A stretch of 64,000 nucleotides of DNA from Halopiger xanaduensis SH-6. GTDB taxonomy: Archaea; Halobacteriota; Halobacteria; Halobacteriales; Natrialbaceae. Location: NCBI RefSeq assembly GCF_000217715.1, contig NC_015666.1, forward strand, positions 3,298,270-3,362,269. The letters run 5' to 3'. Shown piece after piece: positions 44,476-53,059 of the stretch; positions within the stretch are counted from its first letter, which is position 1, and each line of letters starts with the position of its first letter. The translations under genes were made by a program, and so were the position numbers. Under the pieces are notes generated by a model. It had not been told where the DNA came from. It saw only the letters and a list, made by a program, of their open reading frames with translations, and searched no databases.

Positions 44476-45705
44476 TTAGGCGGCCTCTTCCGTTTCGGTC
44501 TCAGCCTCGGTCTCGGCGCGCGATTCTCGTCGCATGTCGGCCAGCAGGTTGTCGCCGGTCCGCTCGTCGAAGAGGTGGATGTCCGCGGGATCGAAGGCGA
44601 TCTCGACGCGATCGCCGACGTCCGGCTTCACGTCGCCGGGGACGCGGACCCGACACTCCGAGCCCTCGATGTCGAGGTAGACGAAGTTGTCGCTGCCCGC
44701 GACCTCCACGACCTCGACGGTGGCGGCGATCGAGTCGCCGTCGCCGCCGTACTCGATGTCCTCCGGGCGGATGCCCAACTCGAGGTCGTCGCCGGCGCCC
44801 GATTCCCGGATTTCGTCGACGATCGACGCGGGGATCTCGTAGGTGAACCCGTCGCCGACGAGCGTCGAGCCGGAAAGCGAGACGTCGAAGAAGTTCATCG
44901 CCGGGCTGCCGATGAAGTCCGCGACGAACCGGTTGGCCGGGTTGTTGTATACTTCTTCCGGCGTCGCGAACTGCTGGAGTTCGCCGCCGTCGAGGACGAT
45001 GATCCGGTCGCTCATCGTCAGCGCCTCGTGCTGGTCGTGGGTGACGTAGATCGTCGTCGTCCCGAGCTCCTCCTGGAGCCGCTGGAGTTCGGTCCGCATG
45101 TGGACCTTGAGCTTCGCGTCTAAGTTGCTCAGCGGCTCGTCCATCAGGAAGATCTTCGGGTCGCGGACGATGGCGCGGCCGGTCGCGACGCGCTGTTGCT
45201 GGCCGCCCGAGAGTTCGCTCGGCTTGCTGTCGAGCTGGTCGCCGATGCCCATCATCTCGGCGGTTTCCTCGACCCGCTGCTCGATCTCCTCGTCGGACAT
45301 GTCCGTCGTCAGCTTCAGCCCGTAGGACATGTTCTTCCGGACGGACATGTGCGGGTACAGCGCGTAGTTCTGGAACACCATCGCGATCCCCCGGTCCTGG
45401 GGCTCGACGCCCTTGATGCTCTCGCCGCCGATCTTGATGTCGCCGGCGGTGATCTCCTCCAAGCCGGCGATCATCCGCAACAGCGTCGACTTGCCCGACC
45501 CCGAGGGGCCGACGATAGTGATGAACTCGCCGTCCTCGATGCGGGCGTTGAAGTTCTCGATGGCGACGAAGTCGTCGAGGTAGACCTTTCGGACGTCCTC
45601 GAAGGTGACCGGAGCCGATTCCGAGTCCGAGGCCGTCGCCGGCACCGATGCTGCTTCCAGGTTCGATTCCGCGTTCGCGTCGCCGAGGTCGTTTGCGTTG
45701 CTCAT
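44476..45705 (-). CDS. Sugar ABC transporter ATPase (UgpC/MsmK type)
   Basis: This 409-residue protein has Walker A GPSGSGKST, Q-loop FQNYALYPHMSV, signature LSGGQQQR, Walker B IFLMDEPLSNLDAKL and the H-loop THDQHEA. A C-terminal TOBE/OB region (about 290-390) is typical of sugar importer ATPases that are shared or regulated. An acidic leader of about 30 residues comes before the fold. It lies downstream of the permease genes and the YesL-like gene, 136 bases from the latter, so it may also have its own promoter. Confidence 0.94.
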   Translation of the reverse strand: MSNANDLGDANAESNLEAASVPATASDSESAPVTFEDVRKVYLDDFVAIENFNARIEDGEFITIVGPSGSGKSTLLRMIAGLEEITAGDIKIGGESIKGVEPQDRGIAMVFQNYALYPHMSVRKNMSYGLKLTTDMSDEEIEQRVEETAEMMGIGDQLDSKPSELSGGQQQRVATGRAIVRDPKIFLMDEPLSNLDAKLKVHMRTELQRLQEELGTTTIYVTHDQHEALTMSDRIIVLDGGELQQFATPEEVYNNPANRFVADFIGSPAMNFFDVSLSGSTLVGDGFTYEIPASIVDEIRESGAGDDLELGIRPEDIEYGGDGDSIAATVEVVEVAGSDNFVYLDIEGSECRVRVPGDVKPDVGDRVEIAFDPADIHLFDERTGDNLLADMRRESRAETEAETETEEAA

Positions 45706-45841
45706 TGTCGTAGCACCGTTCGCGCGTCGTGCGCGTCGTTGTCGATTTCGATCGTTGCCGTCGGCGCGACCGCGCTCGCCGCAGTCGCACCTGCTTCGCC
45801 CGTCTCCGGGGTGCCGATCCGCGTTCGGTCACCGATCCCGC

Positions 45842-46513
45842 TCACGCGTCGGTCACCTCCGTCGCGACCGGGGTCGCCTCGGCCGGGGCCGAGACGTTCG
45901 CCACGAACTCGACGTGCAGTGCGAACGCGACGCCGGCGAACAGCACCGCGACGGCGACGGTCAGCAGCGAGCTGACGACGAACAGGACGACCGTCACGAC
46001 GCCGAGCGCGACCGCGCCGACCGCGTGGCGGGCCGTCCAGCGGTAGCCGTCCGCGAACGCCTCGAGGACGGGTTTCCCCGCCGCCAGCCCCAGCAGGGTC
46101 GGCATCGAGACGAGCGCGGCGTACAGCCCCGCGTACAGGCAGCCGAGGCCCAACAGGCCGGCCGTCACCGCCCCGCTCGCGAGGTACGCCAGTACGTAGT
46201 TGGCCGCGCTCACCAGCAACACGAGCGGGACGAACGACAGCAGCGTCGCGTGGACGAACCCCTCGCGGACGGTCTCGAGGACCGCCGACCGATCGATGCC
46301 GTCCGCCTCGCCCTCGCGAAGCGAGAGCACGGCCCGGTAGGCCCCGACCGTCGCCGGGCCGATCGTGACGAGCGGCAGCGCCGCGAGGAACCACGCGAGG
46401 CTGATCCAGACCACCTCGACGAGGTTGTCCCAGACGAACCGCGCCGTGTGCTGGAGCGAGGCGTACATCGGATCGAGGTCGTTCGATTGGGGTTTGATTT
46501 TGGCTTGGCGCAT
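45842..46513 (-). CDS. YesL/DUF624 family membrane protein
   Basis: The 223-residue protein has about five membrane helices (VVWISLAWFLAALPLVTIGPATVGAY, LLSFVPLVLLVSAANYVLAY, GLLGLGCLYAGLYAAL and two near the end) and the DUF624 pattern of a short N-terminus, PLVTIGPATVGAYRAV and a charged loop. YesL is found in Bacillus in the rhamnogalacturonan locus next to sugar ABC permeases, with unknown role. Here it sits between MalG-type permease and ATPase genes, six bases from the permease stop, so it probably supports the transporter. Confidence 0.8.
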   Translation of the reverse strand: MRQAKIKPQSNDLDPMYASLQHTARFVWDNLVEVVWISLAWFLAALPLVTIGPATVGAYRAVLSLREGEADGIDRSAVLETVREGFVHATLLSFVPLVLLVSAANYVLAYLASGAVTAGLLGLGCLYAGLYAALVSMPTLLGLAAGKPVLEAFADGYRWTARHAVGAVALGVVTVVLFVVSSLLTVAVAVLFAGVAFALHVEFVANVSAPAEATPVATEVTDA

Positions 46514-46519
46514 CGTGGA

Positions 46520-47386
46520 TCACTTCGTGGTCCCCTGCATTTCGACCGCGCGGACGAGGTGGCGCTGCATCACCAGGAAGACGAGCAGGAGCGGCACCGA
46601 GGCGACGACCGCCGAGGTCATGATGACGCCGGGTTCGGTGACGCCGAGGTTGTCCTGCAGCGTCACCAGCCCGATCGGCAGCGTGTACATCGCGTCGCTC
46701 TGGAAGATCAACAGCGGCCAGACGAAGGCGTTCCACGTCCAGATGAAGATGAACAGCCCGAGCGCCGCGAGCGCCGACCGCATCAGCGGCAACACGATGT
46801 GGGTGAAGATCCGCAGGCGCGAGAACCCGTCGAGCCGGGCCGCCTCCTCGAGTTCCTCGGGGATGTCCTTGAAGAACTGGACGAGCATGAACACGCCCAG
46901 CGGGTTCGCGGCGCTGGGGAGGACGACGCCCCAGAGGGAGTTGACGAGCCCGAGTTCGCTGGCGATGATGTAGACGGGGACGAGGTTGATGATCCCCGGC
47001 ACCATGAAGCTCGCCACGATGACCGCGAAGACGACGCGTCGGCCGGGCCAGTCCAGCCGGGTCAGCGAGTAGGCGATCATCGCGTCGACCGCGATCACGA
47101 CGGCGGTCGTGATCCCGGCCAGGATGACCGTGTTGACGGTCCACTGGACGATCAGCGAGTTCGTCAGCAGGTACTCGTACCAGTACAGCGTCACGTCCCA
47201 CGGGATCAGGTACGGCACCTCGGCGTAGACCAGATCGCGCGTCATGAACGACGTCGCGAACATGTACCAGTACGGGATCAGGAACAGCGCCGCCGTCCCG
47301 TAGAGTCCCGCGTACAGGGCGATCGTCCGAAGGCGGGTGTTCGACAGCGAGACGTTCTCGAGGACCGATTTCGATTCGACGCTCAT
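46520..47386 (-). CDS. Sugar ABC transporter permease (MalG type)
   Basis: The 288-residue protein has six membrane helices and the EAA loop DIPEELEEAARLDGFSRLRIFTHIVLPLMRSALA near residues 180-215, which contacts the ATPase. The sequence is of the carbohydrate uptake CUT1 group. It starts four bases inside the end of the upstream permease gene and ends six bases before the YesL-like gene. Confidence 0.93.
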   Translation of the reverse strand: MSVESKSVLENVSLSNTRLRTIALYAGLYGTAALFLIPYWYMFATSFMTRDLVYAEVPYLIPWDVTLYWYEYLLTNSLIVQWTVNTVILAGITTAVVIAVDAMIAYSLTRLDWPGRRVVFAVIVASFMVPGIINLVPVYIIASELGLVNSLWGVVLPSAANPLGVFMLVQFFKDIPEELEEAARLDGFSRLRIFTHIVLPLMRSALAALGLFIFIWTWNAFVWPLLIFQSDAMYTLPIGLVTLQDNLGVTEPGVIMTSAVVASVPLLLVFLVMQRHLVRAVEMQGTTK

Positions 47387-48306
47387 TGGTCATCACCCGT
47401 GAGGAAGTAGTAGTTGGTCGCCGAGATGGCGATCAGGATCATAAAGAGGACGTAGCCGACCGCGGCGGCGTAGCCGAACTCCCGGCCGGTGAACGCGGTT
47501 TCGTAGAGGTAGAGGACGACCGTCGTCGTCGAGAACGACGGGCCGCCGTCGGTCATGATGTACGGCTGTCCGAACACCTGGAACGAGTTGACGAAGGTGA
47601 CGATAACGATGAAGATCAGCGGGTTCCGCATCTGCGGGATCGTGATGTCGCGCATCATCCGCCACGGACTCGCGCCGTCTAACTTCGCCGCCTCGTAGAG
47701 GCGGTCCGGAACGTTCTGGCGCGCGGCCAGCAGGATGATGAAGTTGAACGCCAACTGCCACCAGATCGTCGCGATGGCGATCGCCGGCATCGCGAGCTGG
47801 TGGTCGGTCAGCCAGTTGCCGCCGCCGATGTAGTACGGGACCAGCCCCGAGGCGCTGAAGACCTCCGTCCACAGCAGCCCGACGACCGCGACGGTCAGGA
47901 CGTACGGGCTGAAGAAGATCGTCCGCAGCAGCCACTTGCCCCGCACGTCGCGGTTGACGCCGAGCGCGAGCAGCAGGGAGCCGACGATGATCGGCGGCAC
48001 CGTCAGGACGACGAAGTAGACGGTGTTTCGCAGCGCGTCCCAGAAGTCCGGATCCGACAGCAGGATCCGGTAGTTCTCGAGGCCGATGAACTGCGACTGG
48101 GCCGGATCGAGCGCGTTCCAGTCGTGGAAGCTCATGTACAGCGCCAGGAGCAACGGCCCGAAGAGGAAGGTGCCGGCGATCAGGACGTAGGGAAGCGCGA
48201 AGGTGACGCCGGCGAGCAACTCGCGGAGCGACGACGCCGTCAGGCCGCCTGACTCGTCGGCGCTCGCGTTCGTCGCGTCCGTCTCGGTTTGTTGTGCTTG
48301 TGCCAT
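47383..48306 (-). CDS. Sugar ABC transporter permease (MalF type)
   Basis: The 307-residue protein has an acidic cytosolic leader (1-30), six membrane helices and the EAA loop NVPDRLYEAAKLDGASPWRMMRDITIPQMRNPL near 205-240. It pairs with the MalG-type permease, whose gene overlaps by four bases. It follows the binding-protein gene by eight bases, in the usual binding protein-permease-permease order. Confidence 0.93.
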   Translation of the reverse strand: MAQAQQTETDATNASADESGGLTASSLRELLAGVTFALPYVLIAGTFLFGPLLLALYMSFHDWNALDPAQSQFIGLENYRILLSDPDFWDALRNTVYFVVLTVPPIIVGSLLLALGVNRDVRGKWLLRTIFFSPYVLTVAVVGLLWTEVFSASGLVPYYIGGGNWLTDHQLAMPAIAIATIWWQLAFNFIILLAARQNVPDRLYEAAKLDGASPWRMMRDITIPQMRNPLIFIVIVTFVNSFQVFGQPYIMTDGGPSFSTTTVVLYLYETAFTGREFGYAAAVGYVLFMILIAISATNYYFLTGDDQ

Positions 48307-48314
48307 GGTTAGGG

Positions 48315-49598
48315 TTAGCCTCTGTTGAACGTCTGCCGAACGCCTCGCTCGGCCGTCTCGATGACTTCCGGCGGCTCCACGTTTCCGGCCCGCATGTCGT
48401 CGAGCGGCTGGTAGATCTCCTCGATGTACTGCTCGACGTTCGGCGTCGCCGGCGGCCGGATGAACTGGTCGTTCTGGACCATCCCGTAGAACGTCTCGAG
48501 AGTCTTATCCCACGTGTCCGACTCCCGCAGGGCGTCGCTCTCGAGCGCCGTCCGGCTGGCGGGGAGGTGGCCGGCGTCGGATCCCCACCGGTCGTTGAAC
48601 TCCTGGGTGAGCAGACGGACGGTTTCGATCGCGTCCTCGAGCCGTTCTCGATCGCGGTCCTGGCTCTCGGGAATGATCAGCATGTGGCTGTCGCCGACCG
48701 TCACGGGACTGGTCGACTCCGGCATGATGAACGGCTCCGTCAGGCCGAACTCGAAGCCCGCCTCGCGGACGACGCTGATGTGCCACGTTCCCTCGAGTTT
48801 CATGCCGACCTCGCCGCGGTTCCAGGCGTCCCAGCCGGCGGTGGGATCGACCGGCGCCCACTCGTGTTCGTACACCCAGTCGTGCATCTCCTGGACGACG
48901 TCGTGCCCGTCGTCCGTGTCGAAGGCGGGTTCGTAGTCCTCGGTGATGAGTTGGCCGCCGCGGCTGTGCAGCAGCATCCGCATCGTCTCGGCGTGGAACT
49001 CGCCCTCGAAGTAGTCGAAGGCGTAGTAGTCGGTGTTTTCGACGATCGCGTTGGCGCACTCGTAGAACCGTTCGGCCGTATTCGGCGGCTCCTCGGGATC
49101 GAGCCCCGCCTCTTCGAAGATTTCCTTGTTGTAGTAGAGCCCGAACGGGTGCGTATCCATCGGGACGGCGAGCTGTTCGCCGTCGACGACGCCGCCCTGA
49201 GCGACCTCCTCGAGGTACGGGTCGGTGCCGATCTCGTCGGTGACCGGGACGATGCTGTCCTCGTAATCGCGCATCATCCGCGAGTGCATCACCGCGACGT
49301 CCGGCGGGTTCCCGCCGACCATCGAGGTGTAGAGCCGGCCGTAGTGTTCGTCCCACGGGACTCGCTGGCGGTTGATCCGGAAATCGTACTCGTCGCTCGC
49401 GTTGATTTCGTCGACCATCGTCTCCATGACGGCCCCGTCGCCGCCGCCGAAGAGGGTCCAGTACTCGACGCCGTCCCGCGAACTGCCGACGTATCCGGTA
49501 CAGCCGGCGATACCGGTCAATCCGGCAGCGCCCGTCGCCTGCAGTACGCGGCGACGGCTCACCGTCCGCGACGAGCCGCCATCGGGTGGGCGTGACAT
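48315..49598 (-). CDS. Sugar-binding lipoprotein of the ABC transporter
   Basis: The 427-residue protein carries a Tat signal with lipobox: SRRRVLQATGAAGLTGIAGC, cleaved before the Cys near residue 33 and anchored to the outer face of the membrane. The mature part is a two-lobed family 1 solute-binding protein (YWTLFGGGDGAVMETMVDEINA, MHSRMMRDYEDSI, GLYYNKEIFEEAGLDPEEPPNTAERFYECANAI). Start 49598 is chosen because GGTGA lies eight bases upstream. It is the first gene of the sugar operon. Confidence 0.93.
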   Translation of the reverse strand: MSRPPDGGSSRTVSRRRVLQATGAAGLTGIAGCTGYVGSSRDGVEYWTLFGGGDGAVMETMVDEINASDEYDFRINRQRVPWDEHYGRLYTSMVGGNPPDVAVMHSRMMRDYEDSIVPVTDEIGTDPYLEEVAQGGVVDGEQLAVPMDTHPFGLYYNKEIFEEAGLDPEEPPNTAERFYECANAIVENTDYYAFDYFEGEFHAETMRMLLHSRGGQLITEDYEPAFDTDDGHDVVQEMHDWVYEHEWAPVDPTAGWDAWNRGEVGMKLEGTWHISVVREAGFEFGLTEPFIMPESTSPVTVGDSHMLIIPESQDRDRERLEDAIETVRLLTQEFNDRWGSDAGHLPASRTALESDALRESDTWDKTLETFYGMVQNDQFIRPPATPNVEQYIEEIYQPLDDMRAGNVEPPEVIETAERGVRQTFNRG

Positions 49599-49640
49599 AG
49601 TCTCACCCTTGTTGGTGTTGCGCATTGGCACACAAGTGTA

Positions 49641-49649
49641 TGAATTAAA
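49641..49649 (-). promoter_or_regulatory. TATA box of the sugar transporter operon
   Basis: On the minus strand GTTTAATTC is followed about 25 bases on by a short leader with a GGTGA ribosome site before ATG 49598. It lies in an AT-rich patch containing ACATATGT. Confidence 0.5.
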
Positions 49650-49820
49650 CATAACATATGTATCTTCCGGTCAGTATGCCTAGAATAATCGGCGTCAATG
49701 ATGCAAAAATCGGAGTAGAGGGTGGTTCCGCCGGTGCAACCGTCGGCGATTCGCAGCGGCCAAGACGTAAAGATTCTCTGGCCTGCCGGACACTGAGAAG
49801 ATCGTTCCGGCCCGTCAGAG

Positions 49821-50594
49821 TCAGAACGCGCTGTCGGCGAACCCGCCGTCGACGGTCAGCACTTCGCCGGTGACGAACGAGGACGCGTCGCTCGCGAGGT
49901 AGATCGTCGCGCCGATGAGTTCCTCGCGCTCGCCGACCCGTCCGAGCGGCGTCCGCTCGTCGATGCGCTCGCGCTTTTCGGTTCCCTCGGCGTAGGTGTC
50001 CTCGTTCTGCGGCGTGATGAAGAAGCCGGGCGCGATCGCGTTGACTCGGATTTCGGGTGCGAGTTCCTTCGCCGAAGCCCGCGTGAACGCCTCGACGCCG
50101 CCCTTCGCCGCCGAGTACGCCGGCAGATTCGCCATCGAGAGCCGCGCGGCGAGCGAGGAGATGTTGATGATGCTCCCGCCCTCGTCCATCGCGGGCGCGA
50201 ACGTTTGCGTAATGCGTCGGACGCCGTCGAGTTGGACGTCGGTGACGAAATCCCACTCGTCGTCGCTGATGCCGACGACCGTGTCACGGGAGATCGCCCC
50301 CGCCGACGAGACGACGACGTCGATCCCGCCCAGGGACTCCTCGGCGACCTCGCGGAGGTTCTCGAGCGACTCGGGTTCGGTGACGTCGCAGGTAACGCGG
50401 GCCGTGGTCGCACCCTGCTCCTCGAGGAGGTCGGCCGTCTCATTAACTGCGTCCTCGGAGCGACTCGTCGCGATGACGTCCGCGCCGTCGGCGGCGAGTC
50501 CGACGGCGATCGCCTGTCCGAGCCCGCTCGTCCCGCCGACGACGACGGCGCGCTTGTCGGCGACGGTGACCGGGGTATGCGTATACTCGTCCAT
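49821..50594 (-). CDS. Short-chain dehydrogenase/reductase
   Basis: The 257-residue enzyme has the SDR cofactor motif [32 protein letters not shown]-region VVSSAGAIS, and the catalytic Ser-Tyr-Lys in NISSLAARLSMANLPAYSAAKGGVEAF. The end VTGEVLTVDGGFADSAF is typical. It likely oxidises a sugar or sugar acid with NAD(P). It lies 222 bases upstream of the binding-protein gene on the same strand and opposite a sugar dehydrogenase gene, so it probably belongs to the same catabolic locus. Confidence 0.9.
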   Translation of the reverse strand: MDEYTHTPVTVADKRAVVVGGTSGLGQAIAVGLAADGADVIATSRSEDAVNETADLLEEQGATTARVTCDVTEPESLENLREVAEESLGGIDVVVSSAGAISRDTVVGISDDEWDFVTDVQLDGVRRITQTFAPAMDEGGSIINISSLAARLSMANLPAYSAAKGGVEAFTRASAKELAPEIRVNAIAPGFFITPQNEDTYAEGTEKRERIDERTPLGRVGEREELIGATIYLASDASSFVTGEVLTVDGGFADSAF

Positions 50595-50913
50595 ATGTCA
50601 CGCGAGCACAGCGACCGTCATGAACGTTTTCATGAACGACCTGCACGCCGTTTCTCATTGGGGAACGAGTCGATTCGCCGGATACATCCGCCGTTCCCCA
50701 TGTTATCAATTCACACTGAGTATTCGGGTTACAAAAATACGATTGTAAACTTCGAGTTATCGGCAGCTTTGTTTCTGATCAAGAAATACGACGTAGCAAC
50801 TCGTGGACCCGCTCTCGACCCGTTCGGGATCGCGGGACCGGATCGGTCGACCCGACCGCGCCGCCATCGCGCAGCACCGAACGGTTTTATTCACCCCGTC
50901 CGAAACGTCGTCC
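50595..50913. promoter_or_regulatory. Divergent control region between SDR and Gfo/Idh dehydrogenase genes
   Basis: This 319-base gap holds direct repeats TCATGAACG (50618-50626 and 50630-50638, 12 bases apart) and a long inverted repeat TGGGGAACG (50659-50667) / CGTTCCCCA (50692-50700), which encloses a second palindrome CGGAT-AC-ATCCG (50679-50690). TTTTAT at 50885-50890 is the TATA box of the plus-strand gene, about 27 bases before ATG 50914. Confidence 0.5.
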
Positions 50914-51987
50914 ATGAACGCTACGATGGTCACGGAGTTCGCAAAGCGGGACTGGGAAACGGCGGCCGACGGGACGGTTCGGTTCGCGCTGATCGGGCTC
51001 GGCTGGTGGACCGTCGACATCGTCATCCCGGCGATCGAGCAGGCGGACTACTGCGAGACGGCGGTGCTGGTCAGCTCGTCTACGGAGAAGGCCCAGCGGC
51101 TGGCCGACCGCCACGACGTCGACCGCGGAATCACGTACGACGAATACCACGACGGCGCCGCGAGCGACGCCTACGACGCCGTCTACATCGGCACGCCCAA
51201 CGCCTACCACCTCGAGTACGTCGAAACCGCGGCCGAACTCGACAAGGCGGTGCTCTGCGAGAAGCCCCTCGAGGCGACCGCCGAACGCGCCGAGCAGTTG
51301 GTCGACGCGGCAGCGGACGGCGACATCCCGCTGATGACGGCCTACCGCATGCACACTGAGCCCGCCGTCCGCCGCGCCAAGGAACTCATCGAGGACGGGT
51401 TCATCGGCGAGCCGACGCAGGTCTACGGCAACAACACCCAGCCGCTGCTCGAGATGATCCCCGATCCCGACCAGTGGCGCCTCGATTCGGACGTCACGGG
51501 CTACGGGACGTCCGTGATGGACCTCGGTATCTACCCGATCAACACCGCGCGCTTCCTCCTCGAGCGGGATCCGGTGCAAGCCGAGGCCCGGATGTCCTCC
51601 ACCCACGAGGCGTTCGACGACGTTCCGGACCAGTTCGCCACGATTACGCTCACTCTCGAGGACGACGTTCCCCTGGTCTGTACGACGAGCCAACACGCCC
51701 AGGAAGACACCGAACTCAAGATCATCGGCACCGACGGGCTCATCGAACTCTCGCCGGCGTTCCACGGCGAGGCCACGCTCCACCTCTCGTCGGGCAGCGT
51801 GGAAGCGACCATCGAGGATACCGACTTCACCGAAGTCGAGGAGATGCGCGAGGAGTTCGATTACTTCGCCGACCGCGTCCTCGGCGACGAACCGATCCTG
51901 CCGGACGGCCGCCACGGACTCGACGATCTGCGAACGATCGAGGCGATCCACGAGGCCGCCGAGCGGGACGAACCCGTCGACATCTAA
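50914..51987 (+). CDS. Gfo/Idh/MocA sugar dehydrogenase (D-xylose dehydrogenase-like)
   Basis: This 357-residue enzyme has an NADP-binding fold with VRFALIGLGWWTVDIVIPAIEQ, VLCEKPLEATAERAEQLV with the catalytic Lys near 110, and MTAYRMHTEPAVRRAKELI. From memory it closely follows Haloferax D-xylose 1-dehydrogenase in the segments GLGWWT, YRMHTEPAVRRA, QPLLEMIPDPDQWRLD and MASTHEAF-like SSTHEAFDDVPD. Oxidation of an aldose to its lactone is likely; which sugar is open. TATA and ATG spacing support the start. Confidence 0.88.
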   Translation: MNATMVTEFAKRDWETAADGTVRFALIGLGWWTVDIVIPAIEQADYCETAVLVSSSTEKAQRLADRHDVDRGITYDEYHDGAASDAYDAVYIGTPNAYHLEYVETAAELDKAVLCEKPLEATAERAEQLVDAAADGDIPLMTAYRMHTEPAVRRAKELIEDGFIGEPTQVYGNNTQPLLEMIPDPDQWRLDSDVTGYGTSVMDLGIYPINTARFLLERDPVQAEARMSSTHEAFDDVPDQFATITLTLEDDVPLVCTTSQHAQEDTELKIIGTDGLIELSPAFHGEATLHLSSGSVEATIEDTDFTEVEEMREEFDYFADRVLGDEPILPDGRHGLDDLRTIEAIHEAAERDEPVDI

Positions 51988-52310
51988 TCGCGCGGCGGCG
52001 ACGCCGCGGAATTACACGCGATTACTCGCCGTCCCGGTGCGATACCGACCCCGCGCGATACCGGCCCCGCTCGAGACTCGAGGACACGCCCTCCTCGAGA
52101 AACGGTCTCCGATCGGCCGCTACCTGCTTGGAAGTAGCCGGCAATGGTCGCAACCAGCGCCGAACGCGGTCTCGGGATCGAGCGTCGAACGGTTACGCGA
52201 GAAATAGAATGACTTTTCGATAGGTCGAAGGAACAGTCAGGAACCATATATACATCTCACGATGGTCGATGGTCGGATTGCCAGGAAGCCGATGCGAATC
52301 AGACGGCGGT
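51988..52310. other. Convergent intergenic region with a tandem repeat and an orphan TATA box
   Basis: These 323 bases lie between two genes that end here and hold no supported gene. They include a tandem 16-bp repeat (52039-52070) and a strong TATATA at 52247-52252, which is unexpected between two 3' ends. Only a 31-codon basic frame follows it. Confidence 0.45.
52039..52070. repeat. Tandem 16-bp repeat
   Basis: GCGATACCGACCCCGC (52039-52054) is followed directly by GCGATACCGGCCCCGC (52055-52070), with one difference. Confidence 0.7.
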
Positions 52311-52811
52311 CTATAACGCTCGTTCCATCTCGTACTCGCCGCGGTCCCGTTCGGTGATCTCGAAGCCCGCCGACCGATAGAGGTTCATCGCGATCCGGTT
52401 CGTCCGGGCGACGGTGAGCCACACGCGCGTCAGCCCGTTTGCCTGCCCGTGGCCGAGCAAGCAGCCGATGAGGTGCGTCCCGATACCGGCGGACTGGTAC
52501 GCCGGCCGAACGAAAATCGCGAGCTCGGACGTCGAATCGTACGGGATCAGGACGGCGTGGCCGACGACGTCGCCCTCGTGGCGGGCCACGACGTTCAGTC
52601 CCTCCTCGAGCAGGTCGGAGAGCCACTCGACAGTTCGGTTCTCGCTTCTGGGCGGTAACCCCTGCGTGCGCGAGTCGTCGTCGAAATGGGCGTACATCTC
52701 CTGCAGCGGCTCTAACTGGCCGTCATACTCGCGAATCGAGATCGTCCGCTCCTCGCGGTCGGTGAACGTTTTCGGCGGGCGGGGAAGCGACGTCCGTTGG
52801 GCGGCGGCCAT
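52311..52811 (-). CDS. GNAT family acetyltransferase
   Basis: The 166-residue protein has the acetyl-CoA motif VRPAYQSAGIGTHLIGCLLGHGQANGLTRVWLTV (motif A) and NLYRSAGFEITERDRGEYEME (motif B). The N-terminal TISIREYDGQLEPLQEMYAHFD matches the first strand and helix. The substrate cannot be told. Start 52811 (MAAAQRTS) is used in place of a basic 29-codon extension. Confidence 0.87.
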   Translation of the reverse strand: MAAAQRTSLPRPPKTFTDREERTISIREYDGQLEPLQEMYAHFDDDSRTQGLPPRSENRTVEWLSDLLEEGLNVVARHEGDVVGHAVLIPYDSTSELAIFVRPAYQSAGIGTHLIGCLLGHGQANGLTRVWLTVARTNRIAMNLYRSAGFEITERDRGEYEMERAL

Positions 52812-53059
52812 ACGCGAGGGTAGTTTCTGCACGCTCCTAAGGGCTCCCCGCATTCCCGGTTTCTGGGAGCGACCGGGGACTCGAGCTGGAGCTGTCACGA
52901 CTGAGGCGACCGACTGTACTGATGCCAGTCTAGATTGACTATGTATCTAATCTAGTAACTACTATGCATTCAGATACTAACAGTGAAACGGAGGTGATAG
53001 AGGGCAGTCTCGTCGTTCGACATCGTGCGGAACTGACTCGCGGAGAGATCGATCGTCGA

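Noticed and set aside
41662-51987. Mobile element or integrase-borne island
   Set aside because: No transposase, integrase, tRNA target or flanking repeats were found, and base composition matches the neighbourhood.
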